Assembly (NCBI RefSeq): GCF_964186585.1 | Contig: NZ_OZ075067.1 | Coordinates: 1,550,001 to 1,614,000, forward strand | Direction of reading: 5' to 3' | Source of the DNA: Microbacterium sp. MM2322 | GTDB lineage: Bacteria; Actinomycetota; Actinomycetes; Actinomycetales; Microbacteriaceae | DNA length: 64,000 nt | Shown: in pieces, positions 16,488 to 28,568 of the stretch | Layout: each line of letters begins with the position of its first letter | Position numbering within the stretch: position 1 is the stretch's first letter | The notes under the pieces: model-generated | The model's input: only the letters and a program-made list of their open reading frames with translations | Database searches by the model: none | What the model was told of the DNA's origin: nothing | Translations under genes and position numbers: made by a program

Positions 16488-17998
16488 CAGCGGGCTCCTC
16501 CGAGGATCGGGGCGCGGTCCAGCAGCGGACCGCCCCAGCTGTCGACGAGCAGGGCCTCGAGGGCCGCGCCGACGCGGTACAGACGTGCGTCTTCACGGGC
16601 GGGGGCGACGAACTGGATGCCGACGGGCAACCCGTCCTCCGCCGCGAGACCCGAGGGAATCGAGATCCCGGGGACGCCCGCGAGGTTGACCGGGATCGTC
16701 GTCACGTCGTTGAGGTACATCTGGATCGGGTCGTTCAGCTTCTCGCCGAGACGGAACGCCGTGGTGGGCGCCGACGGCGTCGCGATGACATCGACCTGGG
16801 CGAAAGCCTCGTCGAAGTCGCGCTGGATCAGGGTCCGCACCTTCTGTGCGCTGCCGTAGTAGGCGTCGTAGTAGCCCGCCGACAGCGCGTAGGTGCCCAG
16901 GATGACGCGGCGCTTGACCTCGTCGCCGAACCCGGCGTCGCGGGTAGCCGCCATGACGTCCTCCACGGTGCCGCCGGGGACGTTGACGCGCATGCCGAAG
17001 CGCACGGAGTCGAACTTCGCGAGGTTGCTGGAGGCCTCCGCAGGGAGGATCAGGTAGTAGGCGGCGACCCCGTACTCGAAGTGGGGTGCGCTGACCTCGA
17101 CGATCTCGGCGCCGGCGGCCGCCATGGCAGCGAGCGACGCGCGGAAGGACTCCGAGACACCCTTCTGGAAGCCCGAGTCGTCGAGTTCCCGGATGACGCC
17201 GACTTTGAGACCCTTCAGCACGTCGCCGGTGGCGCCCTCTCGGGCGGCAGCGGCGAAGGAGGGCCAGGCGTCCGTCAGCGACGTCGCGTCGTGCGGGTCG
17301 TGCCCGCCGATGACGTCGTGAAGGAGGGCCGAGTCGAGGACCGTGCGGGAGACGGGACCGACCTGGTCGAGGCTCGATGCCAGGGCGATCGCGCCGTATC
17401 GGCTGACGCCGCCGTAGGTCGGCTTCATGCCGACGGTGCCGGTGACGTGGGCGGGCTGACGGATCGAGCCGCCCGTGTCGGAACCGAGGGCGAGCGGCGC
17501 TTCGAAGGCCGCGACGGCAGCGGCGGAGCCGCCGCCCGAGCCGCCGGGGATCCGGTCGAGGTCCCACGGGTTGTGGGTCGGACCATAAGCGGAGTGCTCG
17601 GTCGAGGAGCCCATCGCGAACTCGTCCATGTTCGTCTTGCCGAGCGGCACGAGGCCGGCGGCGCGGGCGCGAGCGACGACGGTCGCGTCGTAGGGCGACA
17701 TGTAGCCCTCGAGGATCTTCGACCCGCTCGTGGAGGGCATGTCGGTCGTGACGAGCACGTCCTTGATGGCGAGCGGAACCCCGGCGAGCTCGCCAAGTTC
17801 CTCGCCCGCGGCTCGACGGCGGTCGATGTCGGCCGCGACGTCCACCGCGTGATCGGACACGTGGAGGAAGGCGTGGACATCGCCGTCGACGGCGGCGATG
17901 CGATCGAGGTGAGCCTGCGTGGCCTCGACGCTCGAGACCTCGCCGGAGCGGAGCTTCGCCGACAGGTCCGCAGCGGTCAGCTTGAGGATGTCGCTCAC
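16487..17998 (-). CDS. gatA: Asp-tRNA(Asn)/Glu-tRNA(Gln) amidotransferase subunit A
   Basis: This 503-residue amidase-signature enzyme hydrolyses glutamine and channels ammonia to GatB. The Ser-cisSer-Lys triad is visible as Lys79 (AIKD), Ser154 (GGSGGGS) and Ser178 ([11 protein letters not shown]). The GTG start overlaps the gatC stop by 4 bp. Confidence 0.97.
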   Translation of the reverse strand: MSDILKLTAADLSAKLRSGEVSSVEATQAHLDRIAAVDGDVHAFLHVSDHAVDVAADIDRRRAAGEELGELAGVPLAIKDVLVTTDMPSTSGSKILEGYMSPYDATVVARARAAGLVPLGKTNMDEFAMGSSTEHSAYGPTHNPWDLDRIPGGSGGGSAAAVAAFEAPLALGSDTGGSIRQPAHVTGTVGMKPTYGGVSRYGAIALASSLDQVGPVSRTVLDSALLHDVIGGHDPHDATSLTDAWPSFAAAAREGATGDVLKGLKVGVIRELDDSGFQKGVSESFRASLAAMAAAGAEIVEVSAPHFEYGVAAYYLILPAEASSNLAKFDSVRFGMRVNVPGGTVEDVMAATRDAGFGDEVKRRVILGTYALSAGYYDAYYGSAQKVRTLIQRDFDEAFAQVDVIATPSAPTTAFRLGEKLNDPIQMYLNDVTTIPVNLAGVPGISIPSGLAAEDGLPVGIQFVAPAREDARLYRVGAALEALLVDSWGGPLLDRAPILGGAR

Positions 17999-18294
17999 TG
18001 CTCCTCCCCCAGGATCGCGGTGACGCGGAAGCGGCCGTCGGCGGCATCCGGTGCGTTCTGGAGCACCTCGTCGAGGCTCAGCATGTCGCCGGGCACGTCG
18101 GGGCGGAACACGTTGCTCAGCGGGATCGGGTGGCTCGTGGCGGCGACGTCGGGGGTGGCGACCTCGGAGACCTTGGCGATGTTGTCGACGATCGCATCGA
18201 GCTGGCCGGTGAGGCGTTCCACCTCCTCGTCGCTCAGCTGGATCCGGGCGAGCACGCCAAGATGGCGCACGAGATCGGGGGTGATTTCAGACAC
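17995..18294 (-). CDS. gatC: Asp-tRNA(Asn)/Glu-tRNA(Gln) amidotransferase subunit C
   Basis: This 99-residue protein begins with the GatC pattern [21 protein letters not shown] and ends with the linker segment found between GatA and GatB. It stabilises the complex. It is the first gene of gatC-gatA-gatB. The GTG start lies 6 nt behind a -10 box TAGACT (18301-18306, minus strand), so the operon mRNA should be leaderless. Confidence 0.95.
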   Translation of the reverse strand: MSEITPDLVRHLGVLARIQLSDEEVERLTGQLDAIVDNIAKVSEVATPDVAATSHPIPLSNVFRPDVPGDMLSLDEVLQNAPDAADGRFRVTAILGEEQ

Positions 18295-18300
18295 TCCCCC

Positions 18301-18344
18301 AGTCTAGTTCGGGCCACTCGTCGTCTGAGCGCTCGCCCTAGGCT
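18301..18344. promoter_or_regulatory. Divergent -10 boxes of gatC and fadD
   Basis: TAGACT on the minus strand (18306-18301) stands 6 nt before the gatC GTG. TAGGCT on the plus strand (18339-18344) stands 6 nt before the fadD GTG. Both place the first transcribed base at or next to the start codon. Neither has a convincing -35 hexamer. Confidence 0.6.
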
Positions 18345-18350
18345 GAGAGC

Positions 18351-20051
18351 GTGACCGATTCGATCTCCGCCGATCGCCCCTGGCTCGCGTCCTATGACAC
18401 GGGCGTGCCCCTCGACCTGCCGCCCGTCACCGGGTCCCTCATGGATCTGCTCGAGGACTCCGCGCGCGACTACCCTCACTCGACGGCGTTGCAGTTCTTC
18501 GGCCGCGAGACGAGCTACGCCGATCTGATGGACGCGGTGAACCGTGCCGCCGCGGGGCTGCAGAAGCTCGGGGTGAAGAAGGGCGACCGCGTGGCGATCG
18601 TCCTCCCGAACTGTCCGCAGCACATCGTCGCGTTCTACGCCGTCCTCCGCCTCGGCGCGGTCGTCGTCGAGCACAATCCGCTCTACACGCCACGGGAGCT
18701 CCGCACCCAATTCCAGGACCACGGTGCGCGTCACGCAATCGTGTGGAGCAAGGTGGTCGCGACGGTTCAGGCGTTCCCCGCAGACCTGCACGTCGAGGCG
18801 CTCATCTCCGTCGACATCACCACCGCGCTCCCGCTGGGCACCCGGCTCGCGCTGCGCCTTCCCGTGAAGAAGGCCAGGGAGTCCCGCGAGGCCCTCACGT
18901 CGGTCGTGCGCGGCGCGCTGTCGTGGTCGGACCTCGTTCGCTCCGAGCCGCTCCCGGCATCCCACCCCCGTCCCGACACGGACGACCTCGCCGTCCTGCA
19001 GTACACCTCGGGGACGACGGGCACGCCGAAGGGCGCGATGCTGAGCCACCGCAACCTGCTCGCCAATGCACGGCAGAGCCAGGCGTTCATCCCCGCCGTC
19101 GTCCGGGGTGACGGATGCGTGTTCTACGCGGTCCTGCCGATGTTCCACGCCTACGGGCTCACGCTCTGTCTGACGTTCGCCATGTCGATGGGTGCGCGAC
19201 TCGTGCTGTTCCCGAAGTTCGACCCCGACATGGTGATCGACGCGATCAAGAAGCACCCGCCGACCGTGTTGCCGCTGGTCCCGCCGATCGCAGAGCGTCT
19301 GCTCGCGAGGGCGAAGGAGCGCGGGGCTTCGATCCGCGGCATCAAGATCGGCGTCTCCGGCGCGATGGCGCTCTCCCCCGCCCTCGTCGAGCCGTTCGAA
19401 GAGGCGACGGGCGGGTACCTGATCGAGGGGTACGGGCTCAGCGAATGCTCTCCCGTGCTGATGGTGAACCCGCCGGCCGACTCGCGCAAGGCGGGGACCA
19501 TCGGCATCCCGATCCCGGGTACGGACGCGCGCGTCGTCGATCCGGAGGATCCCGCGCGGGTCTTCGGCGCCGGGGAACCGGGCGAGCTGCTCGTCCGCGG
19601 CCCGCAGGTGTTCTCGGGGTATTACGGCAAGCCCGACGAAACGGCGAAGGTCCTGGTCGACGGCTGGTTCCACACCGGGGACATCGTCGAACGCGACGAG
19701 GACGGCTTCTTCCGCGTCGTGGACCGACTCAAGGAACTCATCGTCACCGGCGGCTTCAACGTGTCTCCGACCGAGGTCGAAGCGACGCTCCGGCAGCACC
19801 GTCAGGTGGCGGATGCCGCTGTCGTGGGCCTCCCCGATCCGCACAGCGGCGAGCAGGTCGTCGCCGTCGTCATCCCCGCGCCCGGTGTGACGACCCTCGA
19901 CGTGGACGACATCCGCGCCTTCGCACGCACCCGCCTGACCGCCTACAAGGTCCCGCGTCGCATCGAGGCGGTCGAGGACCTGCCGCGGTCGCTCATCGGC
20001 AAGGTGCTCCGCCGTCAGGTGCGCGACACGCTGCTCGGGAAGTCCGACTGA
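18351..20051 (+). CDS. fadD: Long-chain fatty-acid-CoA ligase
   Basis: This 566-residue adenylate-forming enzyme activates fatty acids to acyl-CoA. Motifs are the AMP-binding P-loop YTSGTTGTPKGAM at about 218-230, YGLSECSPV, the GWFHTGD motif, and the hinge DRLKELIVTGGFNVSPTEVE. The C-terminal catalytic lysine is in LPRSLIGKVLRR. The GTG start is leaderless in appearance. The stop is 3 bp from the convergent ligA stop, so no terminator fits between them. Confidence 0.94.
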   Translation: MTDSISADRPWLASYDTGVPLDLPPVTGSLMDLLEDSARDYPHSTALQFFGRETSYADLMDAVNRAAAGLQKLGVKKGDRVAIVLPNCPQHIVAFYAVLRLGAVVVEHNPLYTPRELRTQFQDHGARHAIVWSKVVATVQAFPADLHVEALISVDITTALPLGTRLALRLPVKKARESREALTSVVRGALSWSDLVRSEPLPASHPRPDTDDLAVLQYTSGTTGTPKGAMLSHRNLLANARQSQAFIPAVVRGDGCVFYAVLPMFHAYGLTLCLTFAMSMGARLVLFPKFDPDMVIDAIKKHPPTVLPLVPPIAERLLARAKERGASIRGIKIGVSGAMALSPALVEPFEEATGGYLIEGYGLSECSPVLMVNPPADSRKAGTIGIPIPGTDARVVDPEDPARVFGAGEPGELLVRGPQVFSGYYGKPDETAKVLVDGWFHTGDIVERDEDGFFRVVDRLKELIVTGGFNVSPTEVEATLRQHRQVADAAVVGLPDPHSGEQVVAVVIPAPGVTTLDVDDIRAFARTRLTAYKVPRRIEAVEDLPRSLIGKVLRRQVRDTLLGKSD

Positions 20052-20054
20052 GGG

Positions 20055-23047
<2,993 letters not shown>

Positions 23048-23053
23048 GATCGG

Positions 23054-23095
23054 AATCTACCCCGGGTCGTGACCACCGCCCGCTCCTTGTACCGT
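23054..23095. promoter_or_regulatory. Divergent -10 boxes of the DUF4166 and epimerase genes
   Basis: TAGATT (minus, 23059-23054) and TACCGT (plus, 23090-23095) each lie exactly 6 nt before the start codon of their gene (GTG 23047 and ATG 23102). Both imply leaderless mRNA. Only 54 bp separate the two starts. Confidence 0.55.
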
Positions 23096-23101
23096 CGGAG
23101 A

Positions 23102-24124
23102 ATGAGCGCCTCCCCACCCCGTGCCGTCGTCGCCGGAGCCGGCGGATTCATCGGCGAGGCCCTGGTGGCGTCGCTGGCCGACGACGGCTACGACGTCGCC
23201 TCGATCGGACGCTCGTCGCGCGTGCGGTGGGACGATCCGGACGCCGTCGCCGCGGCCGTCGACGGCGCGGATCTCCTCATCAATCTCGCCGGAAAGTCCG
23301 TGGACTGCCGGTACACCGACGCCAATCGTGATGCGATCCTGAACTCCCGCGTCGACACGACGCGCGCTCTGCACGAGGCAGTGGCCGCGGCATCCGTGCC
23401 GCCTCGGTTGTGGATGAACGCATCGACAGCGACGATCTACCGCCACGCGATGGACCGCCCGAACAGCGAGTCGATCGGCGAACTCGGCACGGGCTTCTCG
23501 GTCGACGTCGCGAAAGCCTGGGAGCGCACGTTCTTCGCGGGCGACCTCCCCGGTACGCGCCGCGTCGCCCTCCGTCTCGCCATCGTCGTCGGCGACGGTC
23601 CCGCCACCCGAATGCTCCTGGCCCTCGCCCGCACCGGGCTCGGCGGGCCCCAGCACGATGGGTGGGTGCCGCCGCACCGTCGCTATCGCGGCATCGGCGA
23701 GGACCCGACGGGCGACCGCCCGCCGTGGCATCGCACGCGGGGTCGTCAGCGGTTCAGCTGGGTGCACATCGACGACGTCGTGGACGCCGTCCGCTTCATC
23801 GATCGCCGAGACGACATCGCCGGCGTGGTCAACGTCGCGGTGCCCGAGGCATCCGACAACCGGACGCTCATGCGCGATCTGCGCGACGTCGTCGGGATGC
23901 CGGTGGGCATGCCGTCACTGCGATGGATGCTCGAGCTCGCGATGTGGGTGCTGCGGACCGAACCGGAACTCATTCTCAAGAGCCGGTGGGTCGTCCCCGA
24001 GCGCCTGCTCGCCGCGGGGTTCCGGTTCACGCGGACCGACCTGCGCGAGGCACTCGCCAGCGTCGAGCGGGGACGGAAGATCAGGCGTCGACGGGAACGG
24101 CAGACACCGTCCGAGCGATCGTGA
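23102..24124 (+). CDS. NAD-dependent epimerase/nucleotide-sugar-like protein (TIGR01777/YfcH type)
   Basis: This 340-residue extended SDR protein has an N-terminal Rossmann motif [11 protein letters not shown] at about 13-23 and LINLAGKSV. It carries TIGR01777-type segments ([30 protein letters not shown]) and ends in a DUF1731-like C-terminus with [32 protein letters not shown]. The substrate is unknown. Its last 44 bp overlap the 3' end of mnmA on the opposite strand. Confidence 0.88.
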   Translation: MSASPPRAVVAGAGGFIGEALVASLADDGYDVASIGRSSRVRWDDPDAVAAAVDGADLLINLAGKSVDCRYTDANRDAILNSRVDTTRALHEAVAAASVPPRLWMNASTATIYRHAMDRPNSESIGELGTGFSVDVAKAWERTFFAGDLPGTRRVALRLAIVVGDGPATRMLLALARTGLGGPQHDGWVPPHRRYRGIGEDPTGDRPPWHRTRGRQRFSWVHIDDVVDAVRFIDRRDDIAGVVNVAVPEASDNRTLMRDLRDVVGMPVGMPSLRWMLELAMWVLRTEPELILKSRWVVPERLLAAGFRFTRTDLREALASVERGRKIRRRRERQTPSERS

Positions 24125-25178
24125 ACTGCCCGATGACGCGCGTCCCGTCGTAGAGGACGGCCGTCTGCCCCGGGGCGACGCCGTCGAACGGATCTTCCGG
24201 GACGACCGTCACCGACCCGCCCTCGACCGTCGCCCGCGCGGGGACCGGATCGGCGTGGGCACGGATCTGCACGTGACAGTCGAAGGTGCCGTCAGCCGGC
24301 GCCCGGCCGGCCCAGCTGTGGCGTTCGCCCGAGATCTCGGCGGTCGCAAGCGCTTCCTTCGGCCCCACGACGACGGTGTTCGACACGGGTCGCACTTCGA
24401 GGACGAACCGCGGCTTGCCGTCGGGGGCGGGAACGCCGAGCTGCAACCCGCGCCGCTGGCCGACGGTGAACGCGTGGGCGCCCTCGTGGCGGCCGACGAC
24501 GGCGCCATCCCGGTCGAGCACGTCGCCCTGCTCGGCACCGACCTTCTCCGCCAACCACCCACGGGTATCGCCGTCGGGGATGAAGCAGATGTCGTGACTG
24601 TCGGGCTTCTGCGCGACCGTGAGGCCGCGCTCAGCCGCCTCCGCGCGCACCACGGCCTTCGATGGCGTCGTACCGAGCGGGAAGTAGGTGTGCGCGAGTT
24701 GCTCCTCGGTCAGCACTCCGAGCACGTAGGACTGGTCCTTCGCCTCGTCCGAGGCGCGGTGGAGCTCACGCCCCTCTGGTCCGTCGATGAGGGTCGCGTA
24801 ATGCCCCGTGCAGACGGCGTCGAAACCGAGCTCGAGGGCGCGCTCGAGGAGGGCAGCGAACTTGATCTTCTCGTTGCAGCGCATGCAGGGGTTGGGCGTC
24901 CGCCCCGCGCGGTACTCGCTGATGAAGTCGTCGATGACATCGTCCCGGAAGCGTTCCGAGAAGTCCCAGACGTAGAAGGGGATGCCGAGGAGGTCCGCCG
25001 CGCGTCGCGCGTCGAGGGCGTCCTCAATGGTGCAGCATCCACGGCTGCCGGTGCGGAGGGTGCCCCCGGCACGGGAGAGGGCGAGGTGCACGCCGACGAC
25101 GTCGTGTCCGGCGTCCACGGCCCGGGCCGCGGCGACCGCCGAATCGACCCCACCGCTCATCGCCGCTAGTACACGCAT
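24081..25178 (-). CDS. mnmA: tRNA-specific 2-thiouridylase MnmA
   Basis: This 365-residue enzyme makes 2-thiouridine at U34 of Lys, Glu and Gln tRNAs. It has the PP-loop SGGVDS at 8-13 and the two catalytic cysteines Cys98 (TPNPCMRC) and Cys198 (SHDICFIP). The start is 9 bp past the cysteine desulfurase stop, in the same direction. The -10 box TAGACT (25185-25190) sits 6 nt before the ATG and contains the desulfurase stop codon TAG. Confidence 0.96.
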   Translation of the reverse strand: MRVLAAMSGGVDSAVAAARAVDAGHDVVGVHLALSRAGGTLRTGSRGCCTIEDALDARRAADLLGIPFYVWDFSERFRDDVIDDFISEYRAGRTPNPCMRCNEKIKFAALLERALELGFDAVCTGHYATLIDGPEGRELHRASDEAKDQSYVLGVLTEEQLAHTYFPLGTTPSKAVVRAEAAERGLTVAQKPDSHDICFIPDGDTRGWLAEKVGAEQGDVLDRDGAVVGRHEGAHAFTVGQRRGLQLGVPAPDGKPRFVLEVRPVSNTVVVGPKEALATAEISGERHSWAGRAPADGTFDCHVQIRAHADPVPARATVEGGSVTVVPEDPFDGVAPGQTAVLYDGTRVIGQFTIARTVSAVPVDA

Positions 25179-25184
25179 CGTTCC

Positions 25185-25190
25185 AGTCTA
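25185..25190 (-). promoter_or_regulatory. mnmA -10 box containing the upstream stop codon
   Basis: Read on the minus strand, TAGACT begins with the TAG that ends the cysteine desulfurase gene and is followed by 6 nt and the mnmA ATG. mnmA could therefore be made both from the desulfurase transcript and from its own leaderless transcript. Confidence 0.55.
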
Positions 25191-26372
25191 CGAGCGTGCA
25201 GCCGCACGAGCGCTGGATGCCGCGGCTCGGCGATGCGCCTCGGGAAGAGCCGCGAGGAAGGCATCCACATCGTCGGTGGTGCTCGAGCGCCCGAGGGTGA
25301 TCCGGAGGACGGAGCGCGCCTCGCGGTCGCCGTACCCGAGGGCCAGCACCACATGGCTCGGCTCGGCGATCCCTGCCTGGCACGCCGACCCCGTCGAGAC
25401 CTGGACTCCCGAGTGATCCAGGAGGAACAGCAACGTCTCCCCCAGCGCGTCCGGGAACAGGACGTGCACGTGTCCGGGCAGGCGACGATGAGGCGAGCCC
25501 AGCAGTGACGCCTGGGGCACGATCCGATGGATGCCGCTGGTGAGGCGATCGGCCAGAACCCGAAGCCGGTCCGCCTCGGCGTCGCGTTCCGCCGCGGTCA
25601 GCTCGAGCGCGACGGCCAGGGCTGCCGCACCGGCGACGTCGGGTGTTCCCGAGCGGAGCCCCCGCTGCTGGCCGCCACCGTGGAGCACAGCGCCCATCCG
25701 GGCGTATCGGGAGACGACGAGCGCTCCGGTGCCGACGGGCGCGCCCACCTTGTGCCCGGACACACTGAGGGCGACCAGGCCGCCAGGGGCGTTCCCCGGG
25801 CCGCGGAGAGCCGCAAAATGCAGCGCCGCATGACCGATCGCGCCGACCGCATCGAGATGAAGGGGAACCTCCGCATCCGCCGCAGCAGCCGAGAGGGCTG
25901 CGACGTCGGACACCGTCCCGACCTCGTTGTTGGCCGCAAGCGCCGTCGCGAGCGCCGCACCGGGCAGCGCCGCCGCGAACCCCTCCGCGTCGATCGCACC
26001 GTCGGAACCGAGCGGCACACCGCGCACCTCTGCGCTCTGCGCAGCGACGAGCCACTCGACCGTGTCGAGGGTCGCGTGATGCTCGCCGTCCGGCAGCACG
26101 ATCGCCGAGCGGGCGGGGTCCCGCGCCCACCATGGTCCCTTGATCCCGAGATTGACCGACTCGGTCCCGCCCGACGTGAACACGACCTCGATGGGGTCGC
26201 AGCCGAGCACGGCCCCGACGCGTTCGCGAGCGTCCTCCACGACGCGGCGCGCGGCCTGCCCCGCGCCGTGCACAGAAGAGGCATTGCCCGTCAGCTCGGC
26301 CGCGGCGAGCCATGCGTCCCGCGCTTCGGGCCGGAGCGGGGTGGATGCCGCATGGTCCAGATAGACCGCCAT
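25188..26372 (-). CDS. Cysteine desulfurase (NifS/IscS family)
   Basis: This 394-residue class V aminotransferase fold protein has the PLP lysine Lys208 in SVSGHKVGAPVGTG and the persulfide Cys331 in STGSACQAG. It takes sulfur from cysteine. Its position immediately before mnmA points to tRNA thiolation as the main sulfur sink. The ATG at 26372 has GGAGGG just upstream. It diverges from glgX with 51 bp between the starts. Confidence 0.94.
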   Translation of the reverse strand: MAVYLDHAASTPLRPEARDAWLAAAELTGNASSVHGAGQAARRVVEDARERVGAVLGCDPIEVVFTSGGTESVNLGIKGPWWARDPARSAIVLPDGEHHATLDTVEWLVAAQSAEVRGVPLGSDGAIDAEGFAAALPGAALATALAANNEVGTVSDVAALSAAAADAEVPLHLDAVGAIGHAALHFAALRGPGNAPGGLVALSVSGHKVGAPVGTGALVVSRYARMGAVLHGGGQQRGLRSGTPDVAGAAALAVALELTAAERDAEADRLRVLADRLTSGIHRIVPQASLLGSPHRRLPGHVHVLFPDALGETLLFLLDHSGVQVSTGSACQAGIAEPSHVVLALGYGDREARSVLRITLGRSSTTDDVDAFLAALPEAHRRAAASSARAAARS

Positions 26373-26410
26373 CGCCCTCCGCCTGACACTGTCGCCCGTC
26401 ACCTGCTCAC

Positions 26411-26416
26411 TACTGT
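26411..26416 (+). promoter_or_regulatory. -10 box of glgX
   Basis: TACTGT lies 7 nt before ATG 26424, which predicts a leaderless glgX mRNA. No clear -35 is visible. Confidence 0.5.
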
Positions 26417-26423
26417 AGAACGC

Positions 26424-28523
26424 ATGATCTCCGCCTCGGCCGACCCGACGACCGCGGCGTCCGACTCCCCTGCCCCGGGGCTCCTCTCGGACGCCTACGA
26501 CCGACTCGGCGTGCAGCTGCACGACGGGGTCGGAACGCTCCGCATCTGGTCGGGCGACGCCACCGGCGTCGAGCTCGTCGTGTTCGACGCCGACGATGCC
26601 GACTGGATCGTCGACATCCTCCCTCTCCTGTCCGTCGGCGACGGCGTCTGGGAGGTGACGACGCCGCAGCTGCGTCCGGGGGCGCGCTACAGCGTGCGCG
26701 TCGACGGGCCGCACGGGCCGGGCATGACCTTCAATCCCGCGACCCTCCTCATCGACCCCTACGCGCGGGGGCTCGCGAGCCCCGGCATCCACTCCTGGCG
26801 TTCCGTCGTCGTCGACGAAGGCTTCGACTGGGGCGGTGTCCGAAAGCCCGCCACGCCGCTCGATCGGACGGTGATCTACGAGGCGCACGTCAAGGGCCTC
26901 ACGAAGCGGCATCCGGGCGTTCCGGCGGCTCTCCACGGGACGTACGCAGCGCTGGCGCACCCCGCCATGATCGAGCACTACCGGAGCCTCGGCGTCACCG
27001 CCGTCGAACTGCTCCCGATCCACGCGTTCGCCAGCGAACCGCGCCTTCTGCAACTGGGTCTCACCAACTATTGGGGATACAACTCCGTCGGCTTCTTCGC
27101 GCCGCACGCCGCCTATGCGACGGCCGCAGCCCAGGCCGAGGGGCCGAGCGCCGTGCTCCGGGAGCTGAAGGGCATGGTGAAGCTCCTGCACGAGGCCGGC
27201 ATCGAGGTGATCCTCGACGTCGTCTACAACCACACGTCCGAGCAGGGTCTCGGCGAGCCGCGCTCCAGCTTCCGCGGCATCGACAACCGTGGCTACTACC
27301 GCCAGACCGACGACGGCACCTACGTCGACGTGACCGGCTGCGGCAATTCGGTGAACACATCGACGGATGCCGCTGCCCGCCTCGTCCTGGACTCGCTCCG
27401 ATACTGGGCGAACGAGGTGCAGGTCGACGGGTTCCGATTCGACCTCGCGCCCACGCTCGGGCGGGATGCGGCGCACTCCTTCGCCGCGGATCACCCTCTG
27501 CTGCGTGCGATCGTCGACGACCCGGCACTCGCTGACGTCAAGATGATCGCGGAGCCGTGGGACGTCGGCATGGGTGGCTGGCAGACGGGCGCCTTCGGCG
27601 AGGGGTGGAGCGAGTGGAACGACCGCTACCGCGACCGCGTCCGGAACTTCTGGTTGAGCGACATCGACTACTCGCGACGCGCCGACGTGACTCCCGTCGG
27701 CATCGGCGGATTCGCGACCCGTCTGGCGGGGTCCGCGAACACGTTCAGCGCCGACCGCGGACCGCTGGCGAGCGTCAACTTCGTCACGGCCCACGACGGC
27801 TTCACGCTCCACGATCTGGTCTCCTACGACGTCAAGCGCAACGAGGCGAACGGTGAGCACGGGCGGGACGGCGCGGACACCAACCGCTCGTTCAACCACG
27901 GTTTCGAGGGCCCGACCGACGACGAGTGCATCCTGGCGACGCGGCGACGCGCGATGCGAAACCTCCTGGGCACGCTCCTGCTGTCCGCCGGAGTGCCGAT
28001 GGTGACCGCAGGGGACGAGATCGGCCGGACCCAGCACGGCAACAACAACGCCTACTGCCACGACTCCGCCCTCACCTGGTACGACTGGACGCTCGAGCCG
28101 TGGCAGGAGGACCTGCGCGCGCACGTGGCGGCGCTGACCCGCATCCGACGGGAGAACCCCGCTCTTCGACCCGTCCGGTTCGCCCACGCCGAGAAGGTCG
28201 TTCCCAGTGCGTCCGTGATCGACTGGTACGACGAGACCGGTGAGACCATGTCGATCGACCAGTGGACGGACCCGTCCCATCGCACGCTGCAATACGACGC
28301 GCAGTCGACCCCGGAGCACGAAGCTCCCAACAGGACCCTGCTCGTCGTCCACGGCCGGGAGCAGGGCACGGACATCACCCTCCCCGCGCTTCAGGGCGTC
28401 CGGCGCTTCGTCACGCTGTGGTCGAGCGCCGACGAGCGGCCGTGCACGGATGCGACCGTGCGTCTGCCCGGTGAGACGTTCCACGCGGCGGGCACGTCAA
28501 TGTACCTGTTCCGGGCCGAGTGA
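26424..28523 (+). CDS. glgX: Glycogen debranching enzyme (isoamylase type)
   Basis: This 699-residue GH13 enzyme has an N-terminal CBM48-like domain (about 25-120) and the (beta/alpha)8 barrel. Motifs are LDVVYNHTSE, the nucleophile in VDGFRFDLAP, the acid in KMIAEPWDVG and VTAHDGFTLHDLVSY. It removes alpha-1,6 branches from glycogen or limit dextrin. It leads the cluster glgX-glgE-glgB, separated from glgE by 45 bp. Confidence 0.95.
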   Translation: MISASADPTTAASDSPAPGLLSDAYDRLGVQLHDGVGTLRIWSGDATGVELVVFDADDADWIVDILPLLSVGDGVWEVTTPQLRPGARYSVRVDGPHGPGMTFNPATLLIDPYARGLASPGIHSWRSVVVDEGFDWGGVRKPATPLDRTVIYEAHVKGLTKRHPGVPAALHGTYAALAHPAMIEHYRSLGVTAVELLPIHAFASEPRLLQLGLTNYWGYNSVGFFAPHAAYATAAAQAEGPSAVLRELKGMVKLLHEAGIEVILDVVYNHTSEQGLGEPRSSFRGIDNRGYYRQTDDGTYVDVTGCGNSVNTSTDAAARLVLDSLRYWANEVQVDGFRFDLAPTLGRDAAHSFAADHPLLRAIVDDPALADVKMIAEPWDVGMGGWQTGAFGEGWSEWNDRYRDRVRNFWLSDIDYSRRADVTPVGIGGFATRLAGSANTFSADRGPLASVNFVTAHDGFTLHDLVSYDVKRNEANGEHGRDGADTNRSFNHGFEGPTDDECILATRRRAMRNLLGTLLLSAGVPMVTAGDEIGRTQHGNNNAYCHDSALTWYDWTLEPWQEDLRAHVAALTRIRRENPALRPVRFAHAEKVVPSASVIDWYDETGETMSIDQWTDPSHRTLQYDAQSTPEHEAPNRTLLVVHGREQGTDITLPALQGVRRFVTLWSSADERPCTDATVRLPGETFHAAGTSMYLFRAE

Positions 28524-28568
28524 TCCAGGCCCGTTTCCGGGTTCGCCCGGCAACGGTAGGTTCGGAAC

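Noticed and set aside
16451..18307. A 618-codon plus-strand frame opposite gatA/gatC
   Set aside because: Low-complexity Arg/Asp/Val translation and a perfect sense gene with catalytic triad on the other strand.
25188..28484. Very long open frame (over 1000 codons) on the minus strand opposite glgX
   Set aside because: Only its first-transcribed-last part (25188-26372) is cysteine desulfurase; the rest is the antisense shadow of glgX, with Arg/Val/Asp-rich composition and no domain. Such shadows are expected at this G+C.
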